From Paraburkholderia bannensis (GTDB lineage Bacteria > Pseudomonadota > Gammaproteobacteria > Burkholderiales > Burkholderiaceae), in contig NZ_JACHBW010000002.1 of the NCBI RefSeq assembly GCF_014200455.1, positions 1 to 64,000 on the forward strand: a DNA stretch of 64,000 nt. Reading direction: 5' to 3'. The first letter of the stretch is position 1; every line of letters begins with the position of its first letter. The notes beneath the pieces were generated by a model. The model saw nothing but the letters and a program-made list of their open reading frames with translations. It was not told the DNA's origin and ran no database searches. Shown in pieces: positions 34,488 through 43,845 of the stretch. A program made the position numbers and the translations under genes.

Positions 34488-36512
34488 TCACTGGAAAATG
34501 CCGATCAGGGTCTGGAACAGCGAAGCCGCCGTCTGGATCACCTTGCTGTTGGCCTGATAGAGCTGCTGGTACTGCAGCAGCTTGGCCGCTTCTTCGTCGA
34601 GGTTCACGCCCTGCACCGACTGCTGCTGCGAGGTCAGTTGCGTGACCAGTGAGGTCTGCGACGTGCTCGACGCCTTGAGCTGGCTCGCCGTGTTGCCGAT
34701 CGCGTTCACGTAGTTCGAATACGCGTTGGTGAGCGTCTGCGAATTGGTGAACGAGGTGCCCGACGTCAGGTTGGCGAGCGCCAGCGCATTGCGGCCGTCC
34801 TGGGAGCCGCTGGTGTTCTTGCCGATGGTGAAGGTGTCGCCCGTCGCAGGCGTGCCCGTCATCGAGAAGCTCACGTTGTTGGTGTTGCCGCTGGTGGCCG
34901 ACGTGATCGTGAAGGTCGCGCCGCTGCTCGGGGTGTAACTCACCGGCGAGCTGACGTTGCCCAACGCGTCGGTCGTGTAGGTGGTGGGCGAGCTGGCGCC
35001 CGGCACCGTCACGGAAATCGTCGAATTCGCCGGGAAGCCGCTGAGCGTGCCGCCCGAGCCGGAGCTGGCCGCCGTATAGGTGAGCTTGATGGGCGTCGAC
35101 GACACCGCGTAACCCGAGGTCACCGTGCCCTGCGTGACTACCGCCGTGCCCGCGTTGCCGGTCGCGGCCGACACCAGCACCGGCGAGGCCGCGGCGATCG
35201 CCGAAGGATCGCTGGTCGCCACGCTGAAGCTGTCGAGTGCGCCGGCGGTCGGCTGGATCGCGTACGAATCGCCGTTGGCCATCGTGCCGGTCGAGGTGAT
35301 CGACAGTCCCGCCGCCGTGAACGGATTGGCCGTGCTCGGCTGGGTGGTGGTCGTGCCGACCACCGAGTTGGTGGTCGAATCGGTCAGCGTCCAGGTGCCG
35401 CCTGCGGTGCTCGAATACGAAAGCGTGTAGTTATCGGTCGGCGGGCTGACGGCGTTGGTGAGCGTCGCCGCAACCGTGGCGCTGCCGGTGTTGTTGCGGT
35501 TGCCCGTGACGACCGGTGCGCCCACCGTGAACAGATTGCCGCCCGCCGTGCCGCTCAGCGTCAGGCCCAGCGCATTCTGCGAGTTCACCTGCGAAGCGAA
35601 GCTGGTGGCGATCGCGCCCAGCTGCGATTCAGCCGGATCGAGCGTGTTCTGCACGAACGACACGAGGCCGCCCACCGTGCCGCCCGTGAGCGCCGCGCTC
35701 GACAGCGCTTGCGGCGCGGTGGTCGAACCCGGCAGGCCTTGCCAGGCCACCGTCAGTTCCGACGGGTTGGTGTCGGAGGCCTGCGTCGTGAGGTTGTAGT
35801 TCTGGCCGCTCACCACCAGCGGCTGCCCGTTGCCGAGGAACACGCTATAGCCGCTGCTGTTCTGCACGACCTGCACGCCCACCAGTTGCGACAGGTTCGA
35901 GACCGCCTGGTCACGCTGGTCGAGCAGCTGGTTCGGCTGCTGGCCCGAGGCGCTTGCCGTGGCGATCTGCGTATTGAGCTGCGCAATCTGCTGCGAGTAG
36001 GTGTTGATCTGCGAAACGGCGTTGGTGAGCTGGGTGTTCACGCTCTGGCGCAGCGAGTCGTATTGCTGGCCGGCCGAGTTGATCTGGTCCGCCAGCGTCT
36101 GCGCATCGGACAGCGCGGTCTGACGCACCGAGCTGCTGCTCGGCGAGTTCGAGACGTTCTGCAGGCCCGTGAAGAACGACGTGATCGACGAAGCAATGCC
36201 CGAGGTCGGGCTGCCGACAAGGTTCGACAGCTGCGTCGCCAGCGTGTACGAAGCGGTCAGCGAGCCGTTGGTCGACTGCGCGTTGTTGAGCGCGGTCGTG
36301 ATGTACTGGCTATAGGCGCGCTGCACGGTCGCCGTGTTGACGCCCGCGCCGATGTATCCCGAGCCGGTCGCCTGGCCATTCGCTTCGCTGTACACCGCGC
36401 TTTCCACGTTGTAGCCCGCGGTCGACGAATTGCTGATGTTCTCGCCGGCTGTGGCGATGCCGATCTGGGCCGCCTGCAACCCGGAGAGACCGATCGAGAA
36501 AATGTTGGACAT
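34488..36512 (-). CDS. flgK: FlgK, hook-filament junction protein
   Basis: This 674-residue protein begins at the conserved MSNIFSIGLSGLQAAQIGIA (ATG 36510-36512, preceded by GAGGATT). It carries NISNSSTAGYN, R.YSQYITTAL.NAQS and, at the C-terminus, SGVNLDEEAAKLLQYQQLYQANSKVIQTA with LFQTLIGIF. Between residues ~310 and 570 is a Ser/Thr/Gly-rich insertion, which makes it ~120 residues longer than the enteric protein; such insertions are common in surface-exposed domains. Expression is late, from the promoter at 36578-36605. Confidence 0.96.
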   Translation of the reverse strand: MSNIFSIGLSGLQAAQIGIATAGENISNSSTAGYNVESAVYSEANGQATGSGYIGAGVNTATVQRAYSQYITTALNNAQSTNGSLTASYTLATQLSNLVGSPTSGIASSITSFFTGLQNVSNSPSSSSVRQTALSDAQTLADQINSAGQQYDSLRQSVNTQLTNAVSQINTYSQQIAQLNTQIATASASGQQPNQLLDQRDQAVSNLSQLVGVQVVQNSSGYSVFLGNGQPLVVSGQNYNLTTQASDTNPSELTVAWQGLPGSTTAPQALSSAALTGGTVGGLVSFVQNTLDPAESQLGAIATSFASQVNSQNALGLTLSGTAGGNLFTVGAPVVTGNRNNTGSATVAATLTNAVSPPTDNYTLSYSSTAGGTWTLTDSTTNSVVGTTTTQPSTANPFTAAGLSITSTGTMANGDSYAIQPTAGALDSFSVATSDPSAIAAASPVLVSAATGNAGTAVVTQGTVTSGYAVSSTPIKLTYTAASSGSGGTLSGFPANSTISVTVPGASSPTTYTTDALGNVSSPVSYTPSSGATFTITSATSGNTNNVSFSMTGTPATGDTFTIGKNTSGSQDGRNALALANLTSGTSFTNSQTLTNAYSNYVNAIGNTASQLKASSTSQTSLVTQLTSQQQSVQGVNLDEEAAKLLQYQQLYQANSKVIQTAASLFQTLIGIFQ

Positions 36513-36577
36513 GCGTAATCCTCGTGGACGGCCGGCCCGACGTCTCGGTCGGAGGGGCCGCGTGGGTGAACTTATGT

Positions 36578-36605
36578 GATAACGGCAGCGCAGCGCCGAA
36601 ATTAA
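36578..36605 (-). promoter_or_regulatory. Sigma-28 (FliA) promoter of flgKL
   Basis: On the minus strand TTAA is followed after 15 bases by GCCGTTAT, matching TAAA-N15-GCCGATAA in spacing and in 6 of 8 bases of the -10. It lies 66 bases before the flgK ATG. The -10 is identical to that proposed for flgMN. Confidence 0.75.
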
Positions 36606-36794
36606 GCGGCGGTAAGGAAGAATTTGGCGGGGAAAACGTTTGGCGTGGGGCGCGTGTCGCGTCCCGCCCTGCGTCGGCAAACGGGTGCATGCCCGGCGCA
36701 TCGGGAAGGCGCGCGGCGCACGCGAAGGGCGCGCCGCGCAGACTGCGGATCGCAGACGCGGCAGTGGCCTCGATGGCCCCCGCCGCGGTGAAGC

Positions 36795-37550
36795 TCAGGC
36801 GCGCTGGAAGGCGCGACGCTTCATTTCGAGCTGCGTGATATAGCGCTGCAGGCTGTTTTCCGCTGCACCCGGCAGCGTCTCGAAACGCAGGCCAAGGTGA
36901 TAGCGGCGATCGCCGTTGGGCAGATCGATAAAGCGCAGCACCACCAGCGCGAGATCGACGCGCAGCGTGCCGTGCCCACGCAGCTCCAGCTCCACGTCGA
37001 CGAGCTTCAGCCCCATGTCGAGCGCCGCAGCGCGTTCGTCCGTGGTGCGCAGCCCCAGCCCCCCCAGCGAGATGTCGTGCACCTCGAACTGGAAGCGCTG
37101 GCCGTCCATCGGCAGCGCGCCGCGCACGATGCACGGCTCCATCACGGGCGTATCGACGCGGAAGTACTCGCGGCGCTGCATGTAGTAGAGCACTTCGGGG
37201 AACGTAGCCTCGAAGGCGGGACGCCCTTCGAAGGTCGTCTCGCGCGGCATGCCCGTGGTGAATTCCACGCGCACGCCGTCGGGCGAGGCATGGAACTGGC
37301 ACTCCTGGGTGGACAGCACCTCGCGGTTCTGATCGGACACCGCGCCCCAATCGAACGTGAAGGTACGCTCGCGCGAATTGACGTCGAGGATGCGCGTGAC
37401 CAGCTGGCCCCCGCGGTATTGCAAGGTCAGGAAATCGCCGCGATTGGCGAGATTGCGCAACTGCACCCCGACTTCGAGCGGGTTGCGACGGCCATAGTCG
37501 GGGCTTTCGCCATCGACTTGTTCCTGTTGATTCGACTGAACGGTATTCAT
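36795..37550 (-). CDS. ycgR: YcgR-type flagellar brake protein (PilZ domain)
   Basis: This 251-residue protein has the two-domain YcgR build. The N-terminal YcgR domain (residues ~20-115: L.NLANRGDFLTLQYRGGQL) precedes the PilZ domain starting with the c-di-GMP-binding RREYFRVDTP near residue 120. DISLGGLGLRT follows near residue 155. With c-di-GMP bound, YcgR-type proteins bind the rotor or stator and slow the motor. It sits between flgJ and flgK, and its own sigma-28-like promoter couples brake production to late flagellar genes. Confidence 0.94.
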   Translation of the reverse strand: MNTVQSNQQEQVDGESPDYGRRNPLEVGVQLRNLANRGDFLTLQYRGGQLVTRILDVNSRERTFTFDWGAVSDQNREVLSTQECQFHASPDGVRVEFTTGMPRETTFEGRPAFEATFPEVLYYMQRREYFRVDTPVMEPCIVRGALPMDGQRFQFEVHDISLGGLGLRTTDERAAALDMGLKLVDVELELRGHGTLRVDLALVVLRFIDLPNGDRRYHLGLRFETLPGAAENSLQRYITQLEMKRRAFQRA

Positions 37551-37655
37551 CGGCCTGCCGGAATTTCGTGGACATGCCGGCGCGCTTCGGAAGGTCTCGT
37601 GGCGCGCCGTCCGGGCGGTCTTTGCCGCCCCTGATTCTCTTGGATCTCGCCTGCA

Positions 37656-37682
37656 TTAGCGGCAGGATGACACGGAAATTTA
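37656..37682 (-). promoter_or_regulatory. Sigma-28 (FliA) promoter of ycgR
   Basis: On the minus strand TAAATTTC-N11-GCCGCTAA matches the consensus TAAAGTTT-N11-GCCGATAA in spacing and in most positions. It lies 106 bases before the ycgR ATG and is the best match in the window. Confidence 0.85.
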
Positions 37683-37718
37683 GGGGTTCGCCGGAAAAAT
37701 TCTGCGTTTCCCGAATTA

Positions 37719-37747
37719 GCCCGGCGCACACCGGGCAGGCTTTTTTT
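37719..37747 (+). terminator. Orphan plus-strand terminator-like hairpin
   Basis: GCCCGG - six bases - CCGGGC, then AGGC and seven T. The T-run is on the plus strand although both neighbouring genes are on the minus strand, so no annotated transcript uses it. Confidence 0.6.
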
Positions 37748-37898
37748 GCGATTCTGCCGCGATCGGACGCGAATCCGCGTACAACGTCGCGAAGCCAACG
37801 TTTGCTGGCGACAGAAAAGGCGCACGGCATGTTATGCGCGGCGCGTAAAGAAATCAGGCGGAAATCAGGCGACAACCAGGCCAATGCCCAGCCAGGCG

Positions 37899-38897
37899 TC
37901 AGGCCATGCGCTGCATGATCGACATGAGCTTTTTCGCGTAGTGCGGGTCGGTCGCGTAACCGGCGCGCTGCATGCCCTGCGCGAAACTCTCGGCGCTGCG
38001 CGAGCCGTTGATGACCGAGGCGTAGCGCGGATTGCTCTTGAGCACGTTGGCGTAGTCGGCCATCGCGTCTTCGTACGAGTCGTAGGCGCGGAACTTCTCC
38101 ACCACGCGATGCGGCGCGCCGTTCACGTATTCGGTGGTCATGGTCGACACCGTCTTGCCGGTCCAGTCCTTGGTGGCCTTGATGCCGAACACGTTGTAGC
38201 TGGTCGAGCCGTCCGCCTTCATGATTTCGCGCTTGCCCCAGCCCGATTCGAGCGCGGCCTGGCCGACGATGAAGCGCGCCGGAATGCCGGTCGATGCGCT
38301 GGCCTGCTGCGCGCCATTGGCGAGCTTGTTGACGAAGGCGTCCACCTTGTCGTCGCCGCTGCTGCGCACGGGCGGCGTGAGCGCGCTGTTCGCGTCCCAG
38401 CCCTGGCCCTTGCCGAGCGCGCCGTTGGCCGAGGCGTTGCCGTAAGCGCGGCCAAGCGCGCTCAGCATCGCCATATTGCCTTCGTTGCCGCTGCCGCCCG
38501 AACCCGACAGCCCCTGCATCGCGCTGGCGATGCCGCCCGCGCCGTTCGCGCCGCCTGTGCTGTTGGGATCGCCGCCCATCGCGCGCGTGAGCTGCTTGAT
38601 CATGGCGTTGGCCACGCCAATGCCTTTGTTCGACATCTGCTGCGCGAGCTGCTGATCCATCATCGACTGGAACTGCGCGCCGTCGCTGGAATCGAGCGGG
38701 CCGTCCGAGGGCGTCGCATCGCGCATGCTCTTGAGCATCATCTGCGTGAACACGGCGTCGAACTGCTTCGCGGCGGCCTTCACGCCCTGCTGCGGCGAGG
38801 CATTGGCGGCCGCGCGCATGGCGTCGAAACCCTGCACGTCCAGCGCGAAGCGGTTCGTGATGTCGAGATTGCCGTTGCCGATATTCGACTTATCCAT
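37899..38897 (-). CDS. flgJ: FlgJ, rod-capping protein with muramidase domain
   Basis: This 332-residue bifunctional protein has an N-terminal rod-binding part, residues ~25-115 (AAKQFDAVFTQMMLKSMRDATP, ...QLAQQMS). A Gly/Asn-rich linker follows, then a C-terminal glucosaminidase domain, residues ~175-330 (FVNKLANGAQQAS, VGQAALESGWGKREI with the catalytic Glu, FGIKAT and YRSH-like Y.AYDSYEDAMADY). It caps the growing rod and locally digests peptidoglycan. Last gene of flgBCDEFGHIJ. Confidence 0.96.
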   Translation of the reverse strand: MDKSNIGNGNLDITNRFALDVQGFDAMRAAANASPQQGVKAAAKQFDAVFTQMMLKSMRDATPSDGPLDSSDGAQFQSMMDQQLAQQMSNKGIGVANAMIKQLTRAMGGDPNSTGGANGAGGIASAMQGLSGSGGSGNEGNMAMLSALGRAYGNASANGALGKGQGWDANSALTPPVRSSGDDKVDAFVNKLANGAQQASASTGIPARFIVGQAALESGWGKREIMKADGSTSYNVFGIKATKDWTGKTVSTMTTEYVNGAPHRVVEKFRAYDSYEDAMADYANVLKSNPRYASVINGSRSAESFAQGMQRAGYATDPHYAKKLMSIMQRMA

Positions 38898-38908
38898 TTT
38901 TCACGTCC

Positions 38909-40108
38909 TCAGATAATTTCGAGGTCGGCGCGCAACGCACCCGCCGCCTTCATTGCCTGCAGGATCGACATCAGATCCGCCGGCGTCGCGCCCAGCGCAT
39001 TGAGCGCCTTGACGACTTCCGCGAGATTGGCGCCCGCCGTGACGAGCTTGAGCGCGCCGTTATCCTGCTTCAACTGGATCTGCGACTGGCGTGTCGCGAC
39101 CGTTTGTCCATTCGAGAACGCGCCCGGCTGGCTGACCGCCGTCTGCGTGTTCACGACCACCGAGAGATTGCCGTGCGCCACCGCGCACGATTCCAGCGTC
39201 ACCATCTGGTTCATGACGATCGAGCCGGTGCGCGCGTTCAGGATCACCTTCGCCGCCGGCTGGGCCGGGCGCACGTCGAGATTCTGGATCTGCGCGATGA
39301 AACCGACCTGCGAAGCCGGATCGGCCGGGCCGTGCACCTGGATCGTGCGGCCGTCGACCGCCGCCGCGGTGCCCGCGCCGAACATATTGTTGACCGCCGC
39401 CACGATGCGCTGCGTCGTGTCGTAGTCCATATCGTTGACTTCCATCTGCAGCAGGCCGCCCGGCTGCGAAACCGGCGACGGCACCGCGCGCTCGACCGTC
39501 GCGCCCGCCGCGATACGGCCCGCCGCGAGCTGGTTGACCTGCACCTTGCTGCCGTTGGCCGACGCGCCCGCGCCGCCCACCGCCACGTTGCCCTGGGCCA
39601 GCGCGTAGACCTGGCCGTCCGCCCCCTTGAGCGGCGTGAGCAGCAGCGTGCCGCCGCGAATGCTCTTGGCGTTGGCCAGCGACGACACCGTCACGTCGAT
39701 CGTCTCGCCCGGACGCGCGAACGGCGGCAGCGTCGCCGTCACGATCACCGCCGCGACGTTCTTGAGCTGCATGTTGTTGAGCGTCTGCGAGGAACCGCTG
39801 GCGCTCGACGTGTTGTTGATCGAGATGCCCAGGTTCGCGAGCATGTTGGCAAGCGTCTGCGTGGTGAACGGCGCCTGGGTGGTCTGGTCGCCGGTGCCGT
39901 CCAGCCCCACCACGAGGCCATAGCCGATCAGCGGGTTGTCACGCACGCCCGCGAACGAGACGAGGTCCTTGACGCGTTCGGCGCGCGCGGGAGCGGCATA
40001 AGCCAGCAGCGCCCCGCAGGCAAACACGAAGCCCGCCACCACGCCGAAAGCGGTCAGGAGATCTTTCACGCGCGAGCGGCGCGTGCGCTGGAAACGGATC
40101 TTTACCAT
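38909..40108 (-). CDS. flgI: FlgI, P-ring protein
   Basis: This 399-residue periplasmic protein has an unusually basic 15-residue N-region followed by a signal core ([19 protein letters not shown], cleavage near ARA-ERV). The mature start [26 protein letters not shown] matches FlgI, as do [18 protein letters not shown] and [12 protein letters not shown]. It forms the P ring in the peptidoglycan layer. The ATG overlaps the end of flgH by seven bases. Confidence 0.96.
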   Translation of the reverse strand: MVKIRFQRTRRSRVKDLLTAFGVVAGFVFACGALLAYAAPARAERVKDLVSFAGVRDNPLIGYGLVVGLDGTGDQTTQAPFTTQTLANMLANLGISINNTSSASGSSQTLNNMQLKNVAAVIVTATLPPFARPGETIDVTVSSLANAKSIRGGTLLLTPLKGADGQVYALAQGNVAVGGAGASANGSKVQVNQLAAGRIAAGATVERAVPSPVSQPGGLLQMEVNDMDYDTTQRIVAAVNNMFGAGTAAAVDGRTIQVHGPADPASQVGFIAQIQNLDVRPAQPAAKVILNARTGSIVMNQMVTLESCAVAHGNLSVVVNTQTAVSQPGAFSNGQTVATRQSQIQLKQDNGALKLVTAGANLAEVVKALNALGATPADLMSILQAMKAAGALRADLEII

Positions 40109-40842
40109 GGCGCCACATTCAGGAAAAAGCGTTGCAGCCAGCCCATGGTCTCGGCCTCGTCGATTACGCCTTTCGCGGAGTATTCGATCTTCGCATCGGC
40201 GACATCGGTCGAGAGCACGGAGTTGTCTCCGGCAACGGTGTTCGGATTCACGACGCCGGAGAAGCGTACGAATTCATTGCCCTGGTTGATGAGCATCTGC
40301 TTTTCGCCCGACACCACCAGGTTGCCGTTGGGCAGCACGTTCGTGACCGTCACGGTGATGACGCCCGTGAAGGTGTTGGAGGCGTTCGCACCGCCCGTGG
40401 CGTCGAACTGGTTCGCGCCGGTGGCCGACAGATTCGCGCGCGAGAAGAAGCCCGGCGCGAAGCCCGCGGTCGGCACGTTGAAGCTGGTGCTGCCGCCGCG
40501 TTTGGTGTTGGCGCCCGAGGATTTCGTGGCGTTGATGTTTTCGGAAATGACGATGGTGAGAATGTCGCCGGTATTGCGCGGACGCTGGTCTTCGAACAGC
40601 GGTCGCCCCACATAGCCCGGGTTGTAGATCGAACCCGGCGAGGTGTTGACGGGCGGCGGCGGCGGCACGGCCGTCATCGGCTGCTGCACGATCGGCTGCC
40701 GGTTCGGGATATAGGCGCAGCCTGCCAGCGCGGCCAGCGCAAGACACAATGCGGACGACAGCGACGCCGCCACGGCGCGCGAGGTCGCCCGGCGCACTGC
40801 GTGCTGCCGCGAACGAGAGTTGAACTGAACGGACTGGCCCAT
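40102..40842 (-). CDS. flgH: FlgH, L-ring lipoprotein
   Basis: This is a 246-residue outer-membrane lipoprotein with signal and lipobox LAALAGC near residue 42, then the FlgH blocks [45 protein letters not shown] and the RFSGVVNP segment. The ATG at 40840-40842 has AGGAAT just before it; an in-frame GTG pair 9-12 bases upstream cannot be excluded. It forms the L ring. Confidence 0.95.
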   Translation of the reverse strand: MGQSVQFNSRSRQHAVRRATSRAVAASLSSALCLALAALAGCAYIPNRQPIVQQPMTAVPPPPPVNTSPGSIYNPGYVGRPLFEDQRPRNTGDILTIVISENINATKSSGANTKRGGSTSFNVPTAGFAPGFFSRANLSATGANQFDATGGANASNTFTGVITVTVTNVLPNGNLVVSGEKQMLINQGNEFVRFSGVVNPNTVAGDNSVLSTDVADAKIEYSAKGVIDEAETMGWLQRFFLNVAPW

Positions 40843-40913
40843 ATTCCTCACCACTTCTATTGCGTACTGCTATTGCGGTTGCTTCAAAAGTCCTGCGGTG
40901 CCGCGCGCGGTGC

Positions 40914-41702
40914 TTAGACCTGCATCTGGCTCAGGGTCTGCAGCATCTGGTCGGACGTCGTCAGCGCCTTGCTGTTGATTTCGTAGGCGCGCTGCGTCTG
41001 GATCATGTTCACCAGTTCCTGCACCACGTTCACGTTCGACGATTCGACGTAGCCTTGGTTGAGCGAGCCCGAACCGTTCAGGCCCGGCGTCGTCACCGTG
41101 GGCGCACCCGACGAGGCCGTTTCCGACACCAGGTTTTCGCCGTTGCTTTGCAGACCGGCCGGGTTGATGAACATCGCCACCTGCAGCGAGCCGATCGTGG
41201 TGTTACCGGTCGAGCCCGGCGTCGTCACCGTCACCACGCCGTCGCTGCCGATAGTCAGCGAGGTGGCGTTGGCCGGCACCGTGATGGCGGGCAGCACCGG
41301 ATAGCCGCTCGCGGTCACCAGCTGGCCTTGCGAGTTGGTCTGGAACGAGCCGTCGCGCGTGTACTGCGTCGTGCCGTCGGGCATCTGCACCTGGAAGAAG
41401 CCCGCGCCGTTGATCGCCACGTCCTTCGAGTTGCCGGTCTGCTGCAGGTTGCCCTGGGTGTAAAGGCGCTCGGTGGCGACCTGCTGCACGCCGGTGCCGA
41501 CCTGGCTGCCCGACGACATTTCGGTGGTCTGGGTGGAGTTCGCACCCGGCTGACGCAGCGTCTGGTACATGAGGTCCTCGAACACGGCGCGCGAACCCTT
41601 GAAGCCATTGGTGCTCACGTTCGCGAGGTTGTTCGAGATCACGTCCATCTGCGCCTGCTGGGCGTTCATGCCGGTAGCGGCAATGTAGAGCGATCGGTTC
41701 AC
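40914..41702 (-). CDS. flgG: FlgG, distal rod protein
   Basis: This 262-residue axial protein starts at GTG (41700-41702): (M)[15 protein letters not shown]. The rod-protein D0 motif [16 protein letters not shown], then [23 protein letters not shown] and the C-terminal [22 protein letters not shown], identify FlgG. The length equals the enteric protein, as expected for a rod whose size is fixed. A 72-base gap precedes flgH. Confidence 0.97.
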   Translation of the reverse strand: MNRSLYIAATGMNAQQAQMDVISNNLANVSTNGFKGSRAVFEDLMYQTLRQPGANSTQTTEMSSGSQVGTGVQQVATERLYTQGNLQQTGNSKDVAINGAGFFQVQMPDGTTQYTRDGSFQTNSQGQLVTASGYPVLPAITVPANATSLTIGSDGVVTVTTPGSTGNTTIGSLQVAMFINPAGLQSNGENLVSETASSGAPTVTTPGLNGSGSLNQGYVESSNVNVVQELVNMIQTQRAYEINSKALTTSDQMLQTLSQMQV

Positions 41703-41759
41703 GGTGTCTTTCTCCCGGCGCGTAGTCTGCTTGGTGCGAGACCGGCGGCCTAAAAATAC

Positions 41760-42518
41760 TTAGCTGAAATTGAGCAGCTGGTTAGCGCTCTGTTCGTTCT
41801 GGTCGGCGGTCTGCAAAAGCTTGGTCTGCATCTGGAACTGGCGCGCGTTGGTGATCATCGAGACCATCGCGGCGACCGGATTCACGTTGCTGCCTTCGAG
41901 CGATTCGGTGGCGATCTTGACCGTCTGGTCCGCATCGGCCGGATTGCCGTCGGCGGTGCGGAACAGGCCGTCGTCGCCGCGCTGGAGCGAACCCGCGGGC
42001 GGATTGACGAACTTGATCTGGTCGATCATGGCGATGGCGCTGGACGGGCTTCCCGGGGCAAGCGCCGACACCGTGCCGTCGGAGCCAATCGTCACCGCCG
42101 AACCCGGCGGCACCGCGATCGGGCCGCCGCCGCCGATCACCTGCTGGTTGCTGGCCGTGACGAGCTGGCCGTTTTCATCGACGTGCAGATTGCCCGCGCG
42201 CGTGTAGGCCTCGTTGCCGTCCGCCGTCTGCACGGCCATGAAGCCGTTGCCCTGGATCGCGATATCGAGCGGATTGCCGGTCTTCGAAATCGCACCGGGC
42301 GTCATGTCGGAGCCTGGGGTCGCCGACAGCACGAAGGTGCGCGTGGTCGAATCGTTGACGGTGGAACCGTCGCCGAACGACATCGGCACGGAGCGGAAAT
42401 TCGCCAGCTGCGCGCGAAAGCCCGTGGTCGAGACGTTGGCCAGGTTGTTCGCGACGACGGCCTGCTGCTCGAGCGCCTGGCTCGTGCCCGTCATCGCGGT
42501 ATAAATCAGTCGGTCCAT
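41760..42518 (-). CDS. flgF: FlgF, proximal rod protein
   Basis: This 252-residue axial protein starts MDRLIYTAMTGTSQALEQQ. It has [35 protein letters not shown], and the C-terminal ESLEGSNVNPVAAMVSMI with ARQFQMQTKLLQTA. It forms the proximal rod with FlgB and FlgC. It lies between flgE and flgG in the operon. Confidence 0.96.
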   Translation of the reverse strand: MDRLIYTAMTGTSQALEQQAVVANNLANVSTTGFRAQLANFRSVPMSFGDGSTVNDSTTRTFVLSATPGSDMTPGAISKTGNPLDIAIQGNGFMAVQTADGNEAYTRAGNLHVDENGQLVTASNQQVIGGGGPIAVPPGSAVTIGSDGTVSALAPGSPSSAIAMIDQIKFVNPPAGSLQRGDDGLFRTADGNPADADQTVKIATESLEGSNVNPVAAMVSMITNARQFQMQTKLLQTADQNEQSANQLLNFS

Positions 42519-42550
42519 GATGTGCCCGGTGCGAAGTTAGACAAACGTGC

Positions 42551-43813
42551 TTACATCTGCAGCAGCGTCTGGTCGACGGTCTGCTGCGTCTTGATGGTCT
42601 GCGCGTTGGCCTGGTAGTTACGTTGCGCCGTGATCAGGTCGACCAGCTGGTTGGTCAGATCGACGTTCGACGATTCCACCGCGCCGCCCGTGAGCGTGCC
42701 GTGGTTGGTGCTGCCCGGCGTCGAGACCTGCGCCACGCCCGAAGCCGCGGTTTCCTGGAACTGGTTGCCGCCCAGGTTCTGCAGGCCGTTCGGGTTGTTG
42801 AAGTTGGCGAGCACGACCTGACCGAGCGTCTTGGTCTGGCCGTTCGAGTAGTTGCCGGTGATGGTGCCGTCCGAGCCAACCGTGAAGTTCGACAGCGTGC
42901 CGCTGGCGTAACCGTCCTGCGCGAGGTTGTTCACGCCGTTGGTGCCGCCGTACTGCGTGGTGCCCTTGAAGTCGAGCGTGACGGCCATCGAAGCCGCGCC
43001 GTCCGCGAGCTTGCCGCCCGCCGTGCCGATCTGCAGCGTCATCTGGCCCGTGCCCGTGGCCACACCCGCCGTGTCGGTCGACGAGACCAGCGAGCCCGAC
43101 GAGTTGAACGACATCGTGCCGACTTGCGACGTGGTGCCGCCCGACACGCCCGAGTACACGGTGTAGAGCTGGTTGCCGCTCGCGTCCGTGCCGCCCTTCA
43201 CGAAGTACATGTTGACCTGCTGCTTGCCGCCAAGCGAGTCGTAGGCCGTGATCGACGTCGAGTAGTTGTAGCTCGCCGAATCGGTCGCGCTGAAGGTCGT
43301 GTCGGTGGGCGTGCTCGCCTGCGCGTTCAGGTTCAGCTGCGCCGTGACGCTGGTGGTCGCGACCGGTGCGATGTTGGTCGTCGGCACTTGCAGCGGCACA
43401 GTTTGCGCCGTGTTGACCACGCCGCTCGTACCGGCTGCGTAGCCCATCAGATCGTTGCCGGCGGCATCGGTGATGTAGCCGTTCTTGTCGAGCTGGAACA
43501 CGCCGTTACGCGAATACGTGACGGTGCCGTTGTTCGACATCTGGAAGAAGCCGTTGCCGTTGATGGCGACGTCGAGCGCCTGGCCGGTCGTGGTGATCGT
43601 GCCTTGCGAGAAGTTCTGCTGCACTTCGGAGAGCGCCGCACCCAGACCGATCTGCGTGTTGACCGAAGTCGCCACGGTGTTCGCGTAGACATCGGCGAAC
43701 TGCGCCGCGCTCTGCTTGAAGCCAACGGTATTGGCGTTGGCGATGTTGTTGCCGATGACGTCGAGGTCGTTCGACGAAGCGGCGAGGCCGCTCAATCCTT
43801 GCTGGTAGCCCAT
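42551..43813 (-). CDS. flgE: FlgE, hook protein
   Basis: This 420-residue protein has axial-protein ends: MGYQQGLSGLAASSNDLDVI, IANANTVGFKQS and C-terminal ESSNVDLTNQLVDLITAQRN. A Thr/Ala-rich D1-D2 region lies between (RNGVFQLDKNGYITDAAGNDLMG). It polymerises into the hook to the length set by FliK. The size is close to the enteric protein (402). Confidence 0.97.
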   Translation of the reverse strand: MGYQQGLSGLAASSNDLDVIGNNIANANTVGFKQSAAQFADVYANTVATSVNTQIGLGAALSEVQQNFSQGTITTTGQALDVAINGNGFFQMSNNGTVTYSRNGVFQLDKNGYITDAAGNDLMGYAAGTSGVVNTAQTVPLQVPTTNIAPVATTSVTAQLNLNAQASTPTDTTFSATDSASYNYSTSITAYDSLGGKQQVNMYFVKGGTDASGNQLYTVYSGVSGGTTSQVGTMSFNSSGSLVSSTDTAGVATGTGQMTLQIGTAGGKLADGAASMAVTLDFKGTTQYGGTNGVNNLAQDGYASGTLSNFTVGSDGTITGNYSNGQTKTLGQVVLANFNNPNGLQNLGGNQFQETAASGVAQVSTPGSTNHGTLTGGAVESSNVDLTNQLVDLITAQRNYQANAQTIKTQQTVDQTLLQM

Positions 43814-43845
43814 GAGTGCTTACTCCGCGCTGTCGTTTATCGGGT

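Larger units (their letters stand above)
37551..37898. other. Intergenic region between flgJ and ycgR
   Basis: This 348-base gap has no gene I can support. It holds the sigma-28-like promoter of ycgR (37656-37682) and an oppositely oriented hairpin with seven T (37719-37747). No flgJ terminator in the minus direction is obvious. Confidence 0.5.

Noticed and set aside
33232..36512. flgK and flgL as a possible flagellin or type 1 secreted adhesin because of the Ser/Thr/Gly-rich centres
   Set aside because: Their N- and C-terminal D0 motifs are those of FlgK and FlgL, and their order and promoter fit junction proteins.
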